DNA of 64,000 nt from Chloroflexota bacterium (GTDB lineage: Bacteria > Chloroflexota > Dormibacteria > Aeolococcales > Aeolococcaceae), in contig VBIQ01000014.1 in the NCBI GenBank assembly GCA_005880985.1, positions 40,534-104,533 of the forward strand, given 5' to 3'. Below are positions 32,131-41,792 of this stretch, in pieces. The position numbers and the translations under genes were made by a program. A model generated the notes under the pieces. It was given only the letters and a program-made list of their open reading frames with translations. It ran no database searches and was not told the DNA's origin. Numbering within the stretch: the first letter of the stretch is position 1; the number at the start of each line of letters is the position of its first letter.

Positions 32131-33862
32131 TCAGGAAGCTCCGGCGGTGCTCGTATGGGCGAACTGATCCGCTGCGAGAGCATAGCCCGTCCTCTCCCTC
32201 GCCGCACTCGAATCTGCTGTCGCGCGAGACGGCGGAGCAGATCGGACGGGGGGCAGCGAAATCACCGCCTGCGGGATCGCCTCCGCGAGCAACGGCTGGC
32301 CAAAGAGATAGCCTTGCGCGAGGTCGACGTCGAGCTTGTACATGGCGCGAGCCGTCGCGACGGTCTCGATGCCCTCGGCAACCACGAGTGCGCCGGTTTC
32401 CCGAGCGAACGAGACCACCGCGCGAATGACTCCTCGTGGCCCAGGCAAACCCACCTCGACCACCATACTGCGGGCGATCTTGACGAAGTCAGGAAGTGTT
32501 GCCGCGAGCACTTCCAGCGTGCTGTGACCCTCGCCGACGTCGTCGACTGCGAACTGAAACCCCTCATGCCGGTAGCTGCCAACCACCGAGCGAAGACGGC
32601 CGAGGTCGCCCACGATCTCGCGTTCGGTGATCTCGAGAACCACGTCCTCCGGCTTGCGACTAACCGACTCCAGGACCAGCAGCATCTGGTCCACGCGGTG
32701 AATCGGGTCGAGCAGGGTACTCACATTGCAGTTCACGAAGAGGGGTAAGCCTGTGGGCAGGCTTGTGGCCCCGGCCAGCGCAGCGCGCCGACACAGCCAG
32801 TCGAGCTCGCGCCCGAGTCCCATCTGCTGGGCGACACTGAACATCTGGTCGACGCTCATTGTTACGCGGTTGGCGGTGTGGCCGGGCAAGGGCCTCGTAT
32901 CCAGATACTGCCGCTGTCTTCAAGTCGATGATTGGCTGAAAGACAGCGACGACGCTACGCTCCTCCAGCACCCGCTCGACGACCGCTCTCCAGTTGGTGG
33001 CCACAGCGGATTCGTAGGCCGGCTCGAGGGCGGAGATCTTCAGGCGGTTCGGCCCGGAGGTCTTGGCCTGGATGAGGGCGGCCTCGGCGCGCTGCATGAG
33101 CGTCTCGAGTCTCTCGTGGCAGTTCCATCGGACCACCCCGGCTGACACTGTCTGCTCCTCTGGCACCGCCATGCGTAGCCGCTCGGTGATAGCGGCGGCA
33201 TTCTCGATCGTGCACTGCCGAAACAGGGCGGCGAACGTGTCGTTGTGGTACCGGACAATAAGGTCACCGGCCCGCAATAGATCCTGCCAGGCCTGGCCAG
33301 TCCGCTTCAGCAGACTGTCGCCCCCTGCATGGCCGCGCATCAGGTTGTACGCTCTGAAGCCATCGAGGTCGAGTGTGGCCACGCAGAAGCGACTGCCTTC
33401 ACGAGTCGCCCGGATGATCTCGCGCTGCAGCTCCTCATCCCACGCTCGCCGGTTGCCGATGCCGGCGACGTGGTCGGTCCGTGAGAGCCGCGTGAGCTCT
33501 TCCTTCCGTGCCCGCACTTCCAGAATCAATCGCCGGATGGTAACGGCCGCGGCCGCCAGCAGCCCAAGGAGCAGCAGCCACGGGGTGCGCCCAATGCGGG
33601 ACTGTATCCCCACGCCGCTGGGTGGATTGCTGGCCAACTCGACCGTCAGTCCGCTGACGGCGACGCTGGCGATCGCGAGCAAGGCCAGCATGCCGCGTCG
33701 CAATTGCGACGCGCGGAGCCACAGTGCGATGGCGAGTGCCAGCGAACCCGCTGCAGTACCCTCGATCGCGACGCTGACGATCAGCCGCGAGGGGGGCGCT
33801 GCCAGGGAGGACATGGCAAATGTAGCGGCAATCCCGCTGAGACATGCGACCCAGCGAGCCAC
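32131..33862 (-). pseudogene. Frameshifted GGDEF-EAL protein
   Basis: The first frame (33862 down to about 32890) encodes a membrane region with about five helices, then a GGDEF-like domain (RTDHVAGIGNRRAWDEEL), then the start of an EAL domain ending GYEALARP. The rest of the EAL domain continues in another frame to 32131: FVNCNVSTLLDP, VVLEITEREIVGD, FAVDDVGEGHSTLEVL, VAEGIETVA and LAQGYLFGQPL. The frames join near 32885-32895, where one base appears lost or gained. The GGDEF active-site loop reads YHNDTF, so cyclase activity is unlikely; the phosphodiesterase residues look mostly intact. It may be a decayed gene or a sequencing error. Confidence 0.8.
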
Positions 33863-34019
33863 GTCCTCAGTGCGCGGCCGTGCCGCGGCGGCCGGGGAGG
33901 CGAGCCAGAGTCGCTCGGCAGCAGGATCGCGCTAAGGTTCATGCTGCCGGCGGCGAGTGTGCGGCGACGGGCTGTCCTGGAGGATCCCGTGGAGGCTGAG
34001 CGGGAAAATGGTCACGCCA

Positions 34020-35615
34020 TCATCCCGCCGCCTTCCGCGGTGGCTCGATCAGGTTCGAGCGCCGCTTTCTGCTGGCGCTGGTCACTCTGTTGCGGCCCCC
34101 CCGCTTCGATCGGTAGAGAGCATCATCGGCTGCCTTGACGAGTGAGTTCGCGTCACTCCCATGCACTGGGTGGGTAGCCACGCCGATGCTCGCCGTCACC
34201 GGGGTGGTGGTCACCAGCGTGCTGACGGCCTGTCGCAGACGCTCGGCGACGATGAGTGCAGCTCGCTCGTCGCAGCTGGGCAGGATCAGCGCGAACTCCT
34301 CGCCGCCATAGCGCGCCGCAGTGTCGAACTGCCGACAGTGATCGACCAGTACTCCGCCGATCTGGCGGAGCAGGGCGTCACCGGCAGGATGACCGAATGT
34401 CTCGTTGACCTGCTTGAAGTGATCCAGGTCGATCATCAGTAGGCTCAGCGCGTCCTGATTCCGCGACGCGCGTGTGAGTTCGTTCTCCAGCCGCGCTTCG
34501 AAAGTCCGATGATTGGCGATGCCCGTGAGCCCGTCTGTCGTCGCCTGTTCCTGGAGCTGTTCGACCAGCCAGGCGTTGCGTAGAGCCAGGGCGGCGTATG
34601 ACGCGAAGCGCTCCAGGGCCGAGACGACCCTGCGCTCGATCCGCGAGCCGTTCGCCATGGCATGCTCGATGACCAGCACTCCCAGGCAGCTGCCTTCTGC
34701 CGACAGGGGTACGACCACCAGGTTGCGGGCGGGGCTGAAGACGGACTCTAGCCAGGTGTCGCTGGTCGGGTCGAGATGCGAGACCAAGGCGGTCTGCCGG
34801 GTCCGCCGGACATGCTCGATCAGCGAGTCTTCGGTGGTGGCCGCTGGGCTCACTACATGCACCGATCCGCGATGCGCAATGATGGCCTGCTGGCCGCTGC
34901 CACCAATCAGGACAAGCCGCTCGAAGCCGAACGCCTCGGCCAGGTTGGTGAGCAGGACGTTGGCGCACTCGTGGGGACCGCCAGCCGTCTCCAGTTCGGT
35001 CGCTAGCCTGGCCAGGGCTTCCACATCCAGCCGACTCCGGCGGAGCTCGCGTTCGTTCAAGGCTGAGAGGCTCGATGTTGCCAGGGCCACGAGCCAGAAC
35101 ACAGCGACAAAGGCGAAGAGCTGCGTAGCGTCGTCACCATGTCCAGCGACACCGATGTCGACCGGACGTAGGATGTTCGCCTCCTCAGCATAGTGGACAA
35201 CAAAGAGGAGAAGAGAGTGCCAGAAGGCCAGCTTTACCCCCGTCCGGTAGGAGGCCAGCAAGGCGACTGTAATCAAGTGGAGCAGGGTGAGGAAGCGGAG
35301 CGGGCTCGAGGTGCCTCCCGTCGCATAGGTCACCCATGCCAGGTAGACGCCGTCGATGATGAGCATGGCCCCGAACAGCGGGAGACTGCGTCGACGAAGC
35401 AGCCGCCAGAACCACCAACTTGTGAGCGAGACGGCAATGTAGCCAACAGTGACTTCGCCGACCGCCACCATGTCGACAGCGGAGCGCGTCCATCCAAGCC
35501 ATCCGAAGATGATCACGAGCGCCGCTATCAGCGCACGAACGATCTGCATGTACCGCATGCGGTCGGCAAGCGGAACCAGGTCGCTCCGCTTGACGCGTGC
35601 CGCACGGCTGCTCAT
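34020..35615 (-). CDS. Membrane-bound GAF-GGDEF diguanylate cyclase
   Basis: This protein has 531 residues. Six hydrophobic segments (about 25-190) form a membrane sensor. A GAF domain (about 200-355: HECANVLLTNLAEAFGFERL; LGVLVIEHAM) and a GGDEF domain (about 365-515) follow, with TDGLTGIANHRTFEARL and the active site ARYGGEEFALILPSCD (GGEEF, functional). The basic tail includes RKRRSNLIEPPRK. It lies upstream of the frameshifted GGDEF-EAL gene with a 157-base gap and is followed by the NHL gene, whose stop overlaps its ATG region by 4 bases. Signals sensed are unknown. Confidence 0.88.
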   Translation of the reverse strand: MSSRAARVKRSDLVPLADRMRYMQIVRALIAALVIIFGWLGWTRSAVDMVAVGEVTVGYIAVSLTSWWFWRLLRRRSLPLFGAMLIIDGVYLAWVTYATGGTSSPLRFLTLLHLITVALLASYRTGVKLAFWHSLLLFVVHYAEEANILRPVDIGVAGHGDDATQLFAFVAVFWLVALATSSLSALNERELRRSRLDVEALARLATELETAGGPHECANVLLTNLAEAFGFERLVLIGGSGQQAIIAHRGSVHVVSPAATTEDSLIEHVRRTRQTALVSHLDPTSDTWLESVFSPARNLVVVPLSAEGSCLGVLVIEHAMANGSRIERRVVSALERFASYAALALRNAWLVEQLQEQATTDGLTGIANHRTFEARLENELTRASRNQDALSLLMIDLDHFKQVNETFGHPAGDALLRQIGGVLVDHCRQFDTAARYGGEEFALILPSCDERAALIVAERLRQAVSTLVTTTPVTASIGVATHPVHGSDANSLVKAADDALYRSKRGGRNRVTSASRKRRSNLIEPPRKAAG

Positions 35616-37306
35616 GGACGTCCTCCGCTAGGGAGCGGCGACCCGACAGAGAGCTCAGTGGCATTCGGCGGTGTCGGCGTGCTCAGCTCGTGCCGCGTTG
35701 ATCGGGATGTGAACGACAAGTGAGGATCGTCGTTCACAGATGCCAGAGCAAGTTTTGGCTCCCTCCGATCGATTCCGTCCTGGATCGCCAGGAAGACCAG
35801 CACGATGAGCAGAAGGAGGCCGGGGAATGCCGACTTGGTGAGCACCGGCACGACCACGCGGCCAAGTCTCCAGTCCAGGGCTTGAACCTGACCTACCGGG
35901 GAGGCCTGCAGAGGTTGCCGTCCGCTGCCACCTGTCGCCAGGCTCTTAGGGACTGCGTCGTGGCCGGGAGTGCCTGTCGACGACGAATCGGCTGGCGTCG
36001 CCAGGGACGCCGGCGCGGCCGGCTGTGCGCTCGGCAGTGCCGGCGAAGCAGGCGACGTCGATGAGGGTGTGGTCGAGCCGGTGGGCGCCGGGGGCGTGTG
36101 GGTGGCAGCTGGTGGTGGTGGCGGCGGCGGCTGGGCTGCGGCGGGCGCCGTCGATCCGGTGGGCGCAGGAGCCTGGGGCGCTCCCAGCGCTGCAACGACC
36201 CGAATGCGAGCATTGCCGGCATCGGCGATGTAGAAGTCGCCGTTGGCAGCTAGGCCCACTCGTGCCGGCTGGTTGAGCTCGGCGGACGTGGCCGGCCCTC
36301 CATCGCCGGAGAAACCCTGCACGCCCGTTCCAGCCACGGTGGCGATCAGTCCAGACGGGTTGACCTTCCGGATGCGTTGATTCCCGAAGTCCGAGACGAA
36401 GAGGTTACCCAGCGAATCGACCGCCACGCCTGTGGGGACGTTGAGCCTCGCGGCTGTGGCCGAGCCGCCGTCACCGGAAAAGCCCGCAACGCCACTTCCT
36501 GCCAAAGTGGTGATGATTCCACTCGTGCTGACCTTACGCACACGGTTATTACCAAGGTCAGCGATCAGCAGATTGCCGCTGCTATCGACCGCCACCTGGG
36601 CAGGCTGGTTCAACTGAGCAGAAGTGGCCGAACCGCTGTCGCCCGTGTATCCCTGTGTGCCGTTGCCGGCTACCCTTGTGGTGATCCCGGCCGACGTCAC
36701 CTTCAACACTGTGTTGGTGTTGAAGTCGGAGATGAAGAGGTTTCCGTTGCGGTCGAACGCGAGGCCAGAAGGGCTGGTGAGCTGCGGTGGTCCCACGAAG
36801 GTTGTGATCAGGCCTGCGGGAGTCACCTTCCGTATCCTCTGGTTGCCGAAGTCGGCAATGAGGACGTTCCCGGCCGAGTCGACTGTCACATCAGCAGGCT
36901 GCTTGAGGTGGGCGGAGCTTGCCGGCCCCCCGTCGCCGGAGTATCCGGCCACTCCCGTGCCTGCGATTGTCCGGATCGCGCCCGCCCCGTTGATCTCTCG
37001 GACGGTGTTGTTCCCGAAATCAGCGATGAAGACGTTTAACGTCGCATCCACAGCCACTCCCACGGGGAAAGAGAGGCGGGCTGCCGCGGCGGGGCCGCCG
37101 TCGCCCGCGTAACCGGGCGCTCCGGTCCCAGCGATCGTTCGGATGAGGAACGAGGTGGCATAAACGCTGCTGCCACCACCGACGACCCCCAGGCACGCCG
37201 CCAGGCCACACAGCCCCACGCGCAGGTAGAGTAGCGGCGATGCGGGTCTCCCCCAAATAGGCGCATGCCGGCGAGACTCGGAGCACAGTGCTGATTGATC
37301 CCTCAC
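35612..37306 (-). CDS. NHL-repeat beta-propeller with C-terminal anchor
   Basis: The frame encodes about six NHL repeats of roughly 55 residues with the pattern AGTG-x-x-G-x-x-GDGGPA, then N-x-P, then VAVD-x-x-GN-(L/V)-x-IADFGN-x-x-IRKV. A Pro/Thr-rich linker follows, then a helix (about 510-530, FPGLLLLIVLVFLAIQDGID) and a cytosolic tail, so the propeller faces outside. The start is unsure: the GTG at 37306 gives 564 residues with a hydrophobic segment (VGLCGLAACLGVVGGG) as signal; no good ribosome site is seen, and the frame stays open to 37762. Such propellers often bind proteins or carbohydrates; no enzyme motif is present. Its stop overlaps the GAF-GGDEF start. Confidence 0.75.
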   Translation of the reverse strand: MRDQSALCSESRRHAPIWGRPASPLLYLRVGLCGLAACLGVVGGGSSVYATSFLIRTIAGTGAPGYAGDGGPAAAARLSFPVGVAVDATLNVFIADFGNNTVREINGAGAIRTIAGTGVAGYSGDGGPASSAHLKQPADVTVDSAGNVLIADFGNQRIRKVTPAGLITTFVGPPQLTSPSGLAFDRNGNLFISDFNTNTVLKVTSAGITTRVAGNGTQGYTGDSGSATSAQLNQPAQVAVDSSGNLLIADLGNNRVRKVSTSGIITTLAGSGVAGFSGDGGSATAARLNVPTGVAVDSLGNLFVSDFGNQRIRKVNPSGLIATVAGTGVQGFSGDGGPATSAELNQPARVGLAANGDFYIADAGNARIRVVAALGAPQAPAPTGSTAPAAAQPPPPPPPAATHTPPAPTGSTTPSSTSPASPALPSAQPAAPASLATPADSSSTGTPGHDAVPKSLATGGSGRQPLQASPVGQVQALDWRLGRVVVPVLTKSAFPGLLLLIVLVFLAIQDGIDRREPKLALASVNDDPHLSFTSRSTRHELSTPTPPNATELSVGSPLPSGGRP

Positions 37307-37730
37307 GCGAAGTGCCGTCCCCGATAGCCCACCCAGCCCGCTACTGCGGCGCCTAGCATCCTGGCTGGGCCGTACAAGGCCCTCGCCGTTTCCGTAAGAA
37401 CTTGTAAGCGTCAGGTCACGAGCCCGGCTCAATAGCCGCGGGATGGCTGCCTCCGGAAATGGGGACTGTGAGTTCAGCCCCGAGGACTTCCGCAGCGACA
37501 GGGGAGGCTGCGCGGTGCGCGGTGACCCGCCGTGACCTCCGGAGAAGGACGCCCGATGGGCCTCGGCTGTCCCAGAGCGACCTCGCGGTCTCAAGCGTGA
37601 GGGCCATCTCCGAGCTGGGATTGGGGTCAGTAGGCTTGCGAAGCACACGGCACCCGTGGCGTATCCGCGAGCTGAATATCGCCAACGGCGGTCCCTCTGT
37701 ACGGTTAGGCGAGTATAAGGACGGACCATA
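37307..37730. other. Intergenic gap between divergent NHL and cyclase genes
   Basis: This 424-base stretch has no gene I trust. It holds the diverged repeat copy at 37604-37680, and a possible -10 element TATAAG at 37713-37718, close to the cyclase start at 37731; no matching -35 is clear. Long frames across it lack start signals and family motifs. Confidence 0.5.
37604..37680. repeat. Dispersed repeat, most diverged copy
   Basis: The order GAGCTG, GTCAGTAGGCTTGCG, GCACACGGCACCCGTGGC and CGAGCTGAAT parallels the copies at 17833-17912 and 31957-32048, in the same orientation, with more substitutions. It supports a small repeat family rather than a single duplication. Confidence 0.5.
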
Positions 37731-39041
37731 ATGCAGCGGCCGGCGACGAGATATGCGCGCACCGGGGAGGCCAGGATTGCCTACCAGGTTGTGGGGGAGG
37801 GCCCGGTCGATCTGATCGTCGTCGGCGGGCCCGCGTCGCACCTGGACATGGAGTGGGAGCACCCGGCGGTGGTGGCAGGGATCGAGCGGACCGCGTCCTT
37901 CTGCCGTCTGGTGCGCTTCGATCGTCGGGGCACCGGCCTCTCGGACCCGGTGGACGATCCACCGACGCTCGAGCAGCAGATGGACGATCTGCGCGCCGTC
38001 ATGGAAGCCGCCGGCGTGAAGAGAGCGGCGCTTCTCGGAGCCGGCGACGCCGGCCTGTGCGCCATGTACGCGGCGACTCATCCCGACCAGATCACCGCCC
38101 TCGTGCTCTTCGGAGTTGCGCCGACCGGAGGCACCGTGCTCACTGAGGAACGGCAACGGGAGTTCCTCGACATCATCGAAAACCATTGGGGTGAGGGCCG
38201 CATGCTCGCGATCTTCGCGCCGAGCCGCGTCGGCGATCGGCGGTTCGAAGAGTGGTGGACGCGCTTCGAGCGTGCCTCTGTCAGCGCAGCCATGGCGCGC
38301 AAATTGATCGAGTTCAACCTGCAGACGGACCTGCGGGGGATCCTTGGCAGCATCCGCGTCCCCACGTTGGTATTCGCGAGCGCCGACGACCCTTTGATCC
38401 CCCTCGAGCTGGTTCGCGAGACCGCAGCCTTGATCCCCGGTGCCCGCCTGGTGGAAGTGCCGGGTACTGACGCCTACGGGTGGCCCGAGGCGGCCGACAG
38501 CCCGGCCTCGGACGAGATCGAGGAATTCCTCACCGGGCGTCGGCGGCCGCGCGAGCCGGAGCGGGTGCTGGCGACGGTGCTCTTCACCGATATCGTCGAG
38601 TCGACAGGCCGCGCCGCCGAGGTTGGGGACTACGCATGGCGGACGCTGCTCGAGAGGCACGACGAGATAGTGCGCGCCCAGCTGCAGCACTGGCGAGGCA
38701 GGGAGGTCAAGAACCTCGGGGACGGGTTCCTGGCCGTCTTCGATGGCCCGGCGCGCGCCGTCCATTGCGCGCGCGCGATCGTCGGCAGTGTGGCCGAGCT
38801 GGGCATGGCCGTGCGGGCGGGCCTGCACACCGGGGAGTGCGACGTGTCCGGTGGTGATGTCCGCGGAATCGCAGTTCACATCGGCGCGCGGATCATCGAT
38901 CTTGCTCGTGGAGGCGAGATCCTGGTCTCGAGCACCGTCAAAGATTTGGTTGTCGGCTCGGGCCTGCGGTTCGGCGACCGTGGTACGCACGCTCTGCGCG
39001 GCGTTCCGGGAGAGTGGCGCCTCTACGCGGTGGAGCCGTAG
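37731..39041 (+). CDS. Alpha/beta hydrolase-like domain fused to class III nucleotide cyclase
   Basis: This protein has 436 residues. The N-terminal part (about 1-270) has the alpha/beta hydrolase fold (VVGGPASHLDMEW; RLVRFDRRGTGLSDP; VPTLVFASADDPLIP), but the nucleophile elbow reads LLGAGDAG, with Gly where Ser belongs, so it is probably non-catalytic and may bind a ligand. The C-terminal cyclase domain (about 280-430) has the metal Asp in LFTDIVEST, EVKNLGDGFLAVFDGP and LHTGECD. It should make cAMP or cGMP. The combination is common in actinobacteria and relatives. The ATG at 37731 follows AAGGACGG. A Crp-family regulator 4.7 kb on could respond to the product. Confidence 0.85.
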   Translation: MQRPATRYARTGEARIAYQVVGEGPVDLIVVGGPASHLDMEWEHPAVVAGIERTASFCRLVRFDRRGTGLSDPVDDPPTLEQQMDDLRAVMEAAGVKRAALLGAGDAGLCAMYAATHPDQITALVLFGVAPTGGTVLTEERQREFLDIIENHWGEGRMLAIFAPSRVGDRRFEEWWTRFERASVSAAMARKLIEFNLQTDLRGILGSIRVPTLVFASADDPLIPLELVRETAALIPGARLVEVPGTDAYGWPEAADSPASDEIEEFLTGRRRPREPERVLATVLFTDIVESTGRAAEVGDYAWRTLLERHDEIVRAQLQHWRGREVKNLGDGFLAVFDGPARAVHCARAIVGSVAELGMAVRAGLHTGECDVSGGDVRGIAVHIGARIIDLARGGEILVSSTVKDLVVGSGLRFGDRGTHALRGVPGEWRLYAVEP

Positions 39042-39154
39042 TTTCGTGTGCGACCACCCCGCACCGCCCGCGACCGGGCTCTGGGAACATGGAGGGCCGC
39101 TCGCGGGTAGCGGGAACTGATGGGCGCCTGCGCGGACACCGCTACGGAGCGGAG

Positions 39155-40357
39155 ATGTTGCCCAAGCCGCAGCTGACCCGGGTAGTGGCGGGTGCGCTGG
39201 TCCTAGGCTCCGTCGCAGGGTGTGGCGCAAGAACGGGCGGTGTGGCGACGAACGGTCCCGCTCCGGGACCGGCTCAGCGCTTCGGCGCGGCCATGGCGTG
39301 GGATGGAGCGACTCGCCAGCTCATCCTTTTTGGCGGCATGGGTGCCAGGGGGCCCGTTGGCGACACCTGGGAGTGGAGCGGCACCCGGTGGATCGAGCAG
39401 CACCCGCGGCACGCGCCGCCGCCCCGGGTTGGGGCGGGGCTGGCCTACAACTCGACATCCCGCCAGCTGGTCCTCTTCGGCGGATCAGCGACGACGGTGA
39501 CGATAACCAACGAGTACGGCCACACGGGGGTGAGATCGATCTCCGCCCAGGACTACCAGGACACATGGACGTGGAGCGGCGACGACTGGATTGAGCAGCA
39601 TCCCACCGTGGTCCCGCCGCGTACAGCGACGGCGATGCTCGCCGACGATGTGGCCTCTGGCTATCTTCTGTTGACGCGTCGGTCCTATGACCGGTTTTCA
39701 ACATCCGAGACGAATCTGCGATGGCTCCCGGGCTCATTCAGTCCCAGCGGCCCACCGAGGCCGTCGCTGCCACCCACCGTGTGGGCCTGGACAGGAACGA
39801 CGTGGCAGCCACTCTTGGCGGTGTCGTTCACGAACTTCGACGCCGTCGCCGCCAATGATCCCGCGTCGGGGCACATCGTGGCCTTCACAGTCAACGATGA
39901 GCACTTCGAGGATCGACAGTGCAGCCTGGACGACCCCTCCGACATCCCACCAGCCGTTCGCTCGAGCCCTGGTGCCATCGTGCCGCAACCCATCGAGTCC
40001 TGTCACGCGGTCGGCGCAACCTGGCGCTGGGACGGGTCGACCTGGGTACGGGTCGTCACCTCGAACGGGCCACCCGATCTGCCAGCTGCAGCGATGGCCG
40101 GCAGCGCCGGCCTCGGAACAGTACTCCTCGATGCCACCGGAGCAACCTGGCGGTGGGATGCAGAGCGCTGGCATCAGACGTCGTCGAGCGGACCGGGACG
40201 GCGCTACGGAGCAGCCATGGCGTTTGACACCGCAACCGGCCAGCTCATCCTGTTTGGCGGCTACGCGGAGCATCAGCAGCTTGGCGATACCTGGGCGTGG
40301 GACGGCGGCAGTTGGGCGCATGCAGCCGGATTGCCGGCGACGCCGCCGCCTGGCTAA
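39155..40357 (+). CDS. Kelch-repeat lipoprotein
   Basis: This protein has 400 residues from the ATG at 39155 (CGGAG upstream). A lipoprotein signal ends in LGSVAGCGA. Four or more kelch-like blades follow, with the pattern LILFGG-x-x, then GDTW-x-W-x-G-x-x-W. The segment FGAAMAWDGATRQLILFGG and the near-identical YGAAMAFDTATGQLILFGG mark first and last blades. Cysteines at the centre may form a disulfide. It should fold as a propeller on the outer surface. The next gene, also a lipoprotein, is 167 bases on. Function unknown; no catalytic residues of galactose oxidase are evident. Confidence 0.78.
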   Translation: MLPKPQLTRVVAGALVLGSVAGCGARTGGVATNGPAPGPAQRFGAAMAWDGATRQLILFGGMGARGPVGDTWEWSGTRWIEQHPRHAPPPRVGAGLAYNSTSRQLVLFGGSATTVTITNEYGHTGVRSISAQDYQDTWTWSGDDWIEQHPTVVPPRTATAMLADDVASGYLLLTRRSYDRFSTSETNLRWLPGSFSPSGPPRPSLPPTVWAWTGTTWQPLLAVSFTNFDAVAANDPASGHIVAFTVNDEHFEDRQCSLDDPSDIPPAVRSSPGAIVPQPIESCHAVGATWRWDGSTWVRVVTSNGPPDLPAAAMAGSAGLGTVLLDATGATWRWDAERWHQTSSSGPGRRYGAAMAFDTATGQLILFGGYAEHQQLGDTWAWDGGSWAHAAGLPATPPPG

Positions 40358-40524
40358 TCCTTGCTCCTCGGTGGCCGGCGCCTCCCGAAAACGGCGGCTC
40401 GGGGGTGGCGCGGAGGGGGATGGGAACGGTGCAGTTCGCGGGGTGCCCCGGCCGTAACAGTCTCATGCCGCCTGCGTTCAACCAAAACCTCGGGCCCTAT
40501 TCCAGGGCCAGGTAGGGGGCGGCG

Positions 40525-41694
40525 ATGAAGGCCAGATGGGGAGCGGCTGCGGCACTGGCGTGGCTGTTGGCCGCCTGCAGCGGCGGTAACTCCGCCGTTG
40601 GCCAGCACAGTTCGACGCCAGGGGCGTCATCGTCCACTTCGGCGTCATCCACCTCGGTGGCCGAGGTGACGGCGGTGGCCGCATCTGGCGTGGTCATGAC
40701 GACCGCGGTCCAGACGTATCACCTGGCCGTTCTCTCAACCAATGGCCAGGTGGCTCGCTCTACGTCGGCCGTCGTGCCTTCGGCAGCCTCTCACCTGCCG
40801 CGATTCAGCGTGGCTGGCGCCGATGTCTAGTATCTGGACGGCAATGCCAGCCTGAAAGTGCTCAAGGCCGACGGCAGCACCGCGCTGGTCAGACACGTTC
40901 CAGGGTCGACCACCGATCGAATCGTCTTCAGCGTCAGCCCCGACGGGCAACGGATCGCTTATGTCGTCATGCACTTCCAAACGGGCGGCAAGAATGGATG
41001 CAACTACCCGGTCATCCCGCCGGGTTGCAGCCCGACGATTACCACGCATCTCCGGGTCGGGAACCTCGACGGCACGGGGGAGGCCGAGATCTATTCCGGT
41101 CCGACCAGCGAGTACCCGGTGGCGTGGCAGGACGGAGCTCTGCTGATCGCCGTCGGGCCCGCGTTCGTCCAGAACCCGGGAGAACTGAACCCCTACTTCG
41201 CAGAGGAGTACCGGCGTGTCAGCCCGACCGATGCCACCCGGCTGTTCTCGACCACCAGCGTGTGTCCCGGTGCGGTGGCACTCACGGGGCCGTACACCAG
41301 CGCCGGGACGGCGTGCATCCGTGGCTCCATCGTCCAACGGCTCGACTGGCAGGGAACGCTCACCACGCTGGGAGACGTGGCCCCCGCGCCGTCGGCAGCG
41401 GCCGCCCTGTCGCCCGATGGAACGCGCGCCGCAGTGGCCCGGTTTGGCTCCACCGGTCTCGAACCAAGGCTGCTGTTGGTGTCCGGGGGAAAAGCAACCC
41501 AGACAGCGACCACCGGCTTCCCCGCCGGCTGGTTCGACGGCTCGCAGCTCCTGTATGTCACGCAGCCGGGGGGCGTCTCCTCCACCTTCGCGATCCTGGA
41601 TGTGAGCACGGGGACATCGACGTCCGTCGACCTGGGCAACCTGAGCGGCGGCATCGACCCGTATGCCCCCTTCTTCGTCAGACTGGGTGCGTAG
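40525..41694 (+). pseudogene. Lipoprotein with in-frame amber stop (PD40/WD40-like)
   Basis: The first part (40525-40830, 101 codons) has a lipoprotein signal (LAWLLAACSGG), a Ser/Thr linker, then ends at TAG (40828-40830). The same frame resumes at once: YLDGNASLKVLKADGSTAL, later FSVSPDGQRIAYVV, to 41694. A tyrosine would fit at the stop, giving VYYLDG as in related proteins, and TAC or TAT to TAG is one base change. The gene is a beta-propeller-like lipoprotein of about 389 residues when restored. Base use does not change at the break. It may be a recent nonsense mutation, suppression or a sequencing error. Confidence 0.78.
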
Positions 41695-41792
41695 ACCCTG
41701 GCGCCGCGGGCCGCCACCCGGGCCTGGGAGGCTGAAGCGTCACAATCCGGGGCGATGCGACCAGCCAAGCCGGCACCCCCCGGCGGTCCGGC

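Noticed and set aside
37416..39230. 604-codon minus-strand frame over the cyclase gene
   Set aside because: It is a shadow of the cyclase gene; the composition is Arg/Ala/His-rich with no motif, while the plus frame has full family motifs.
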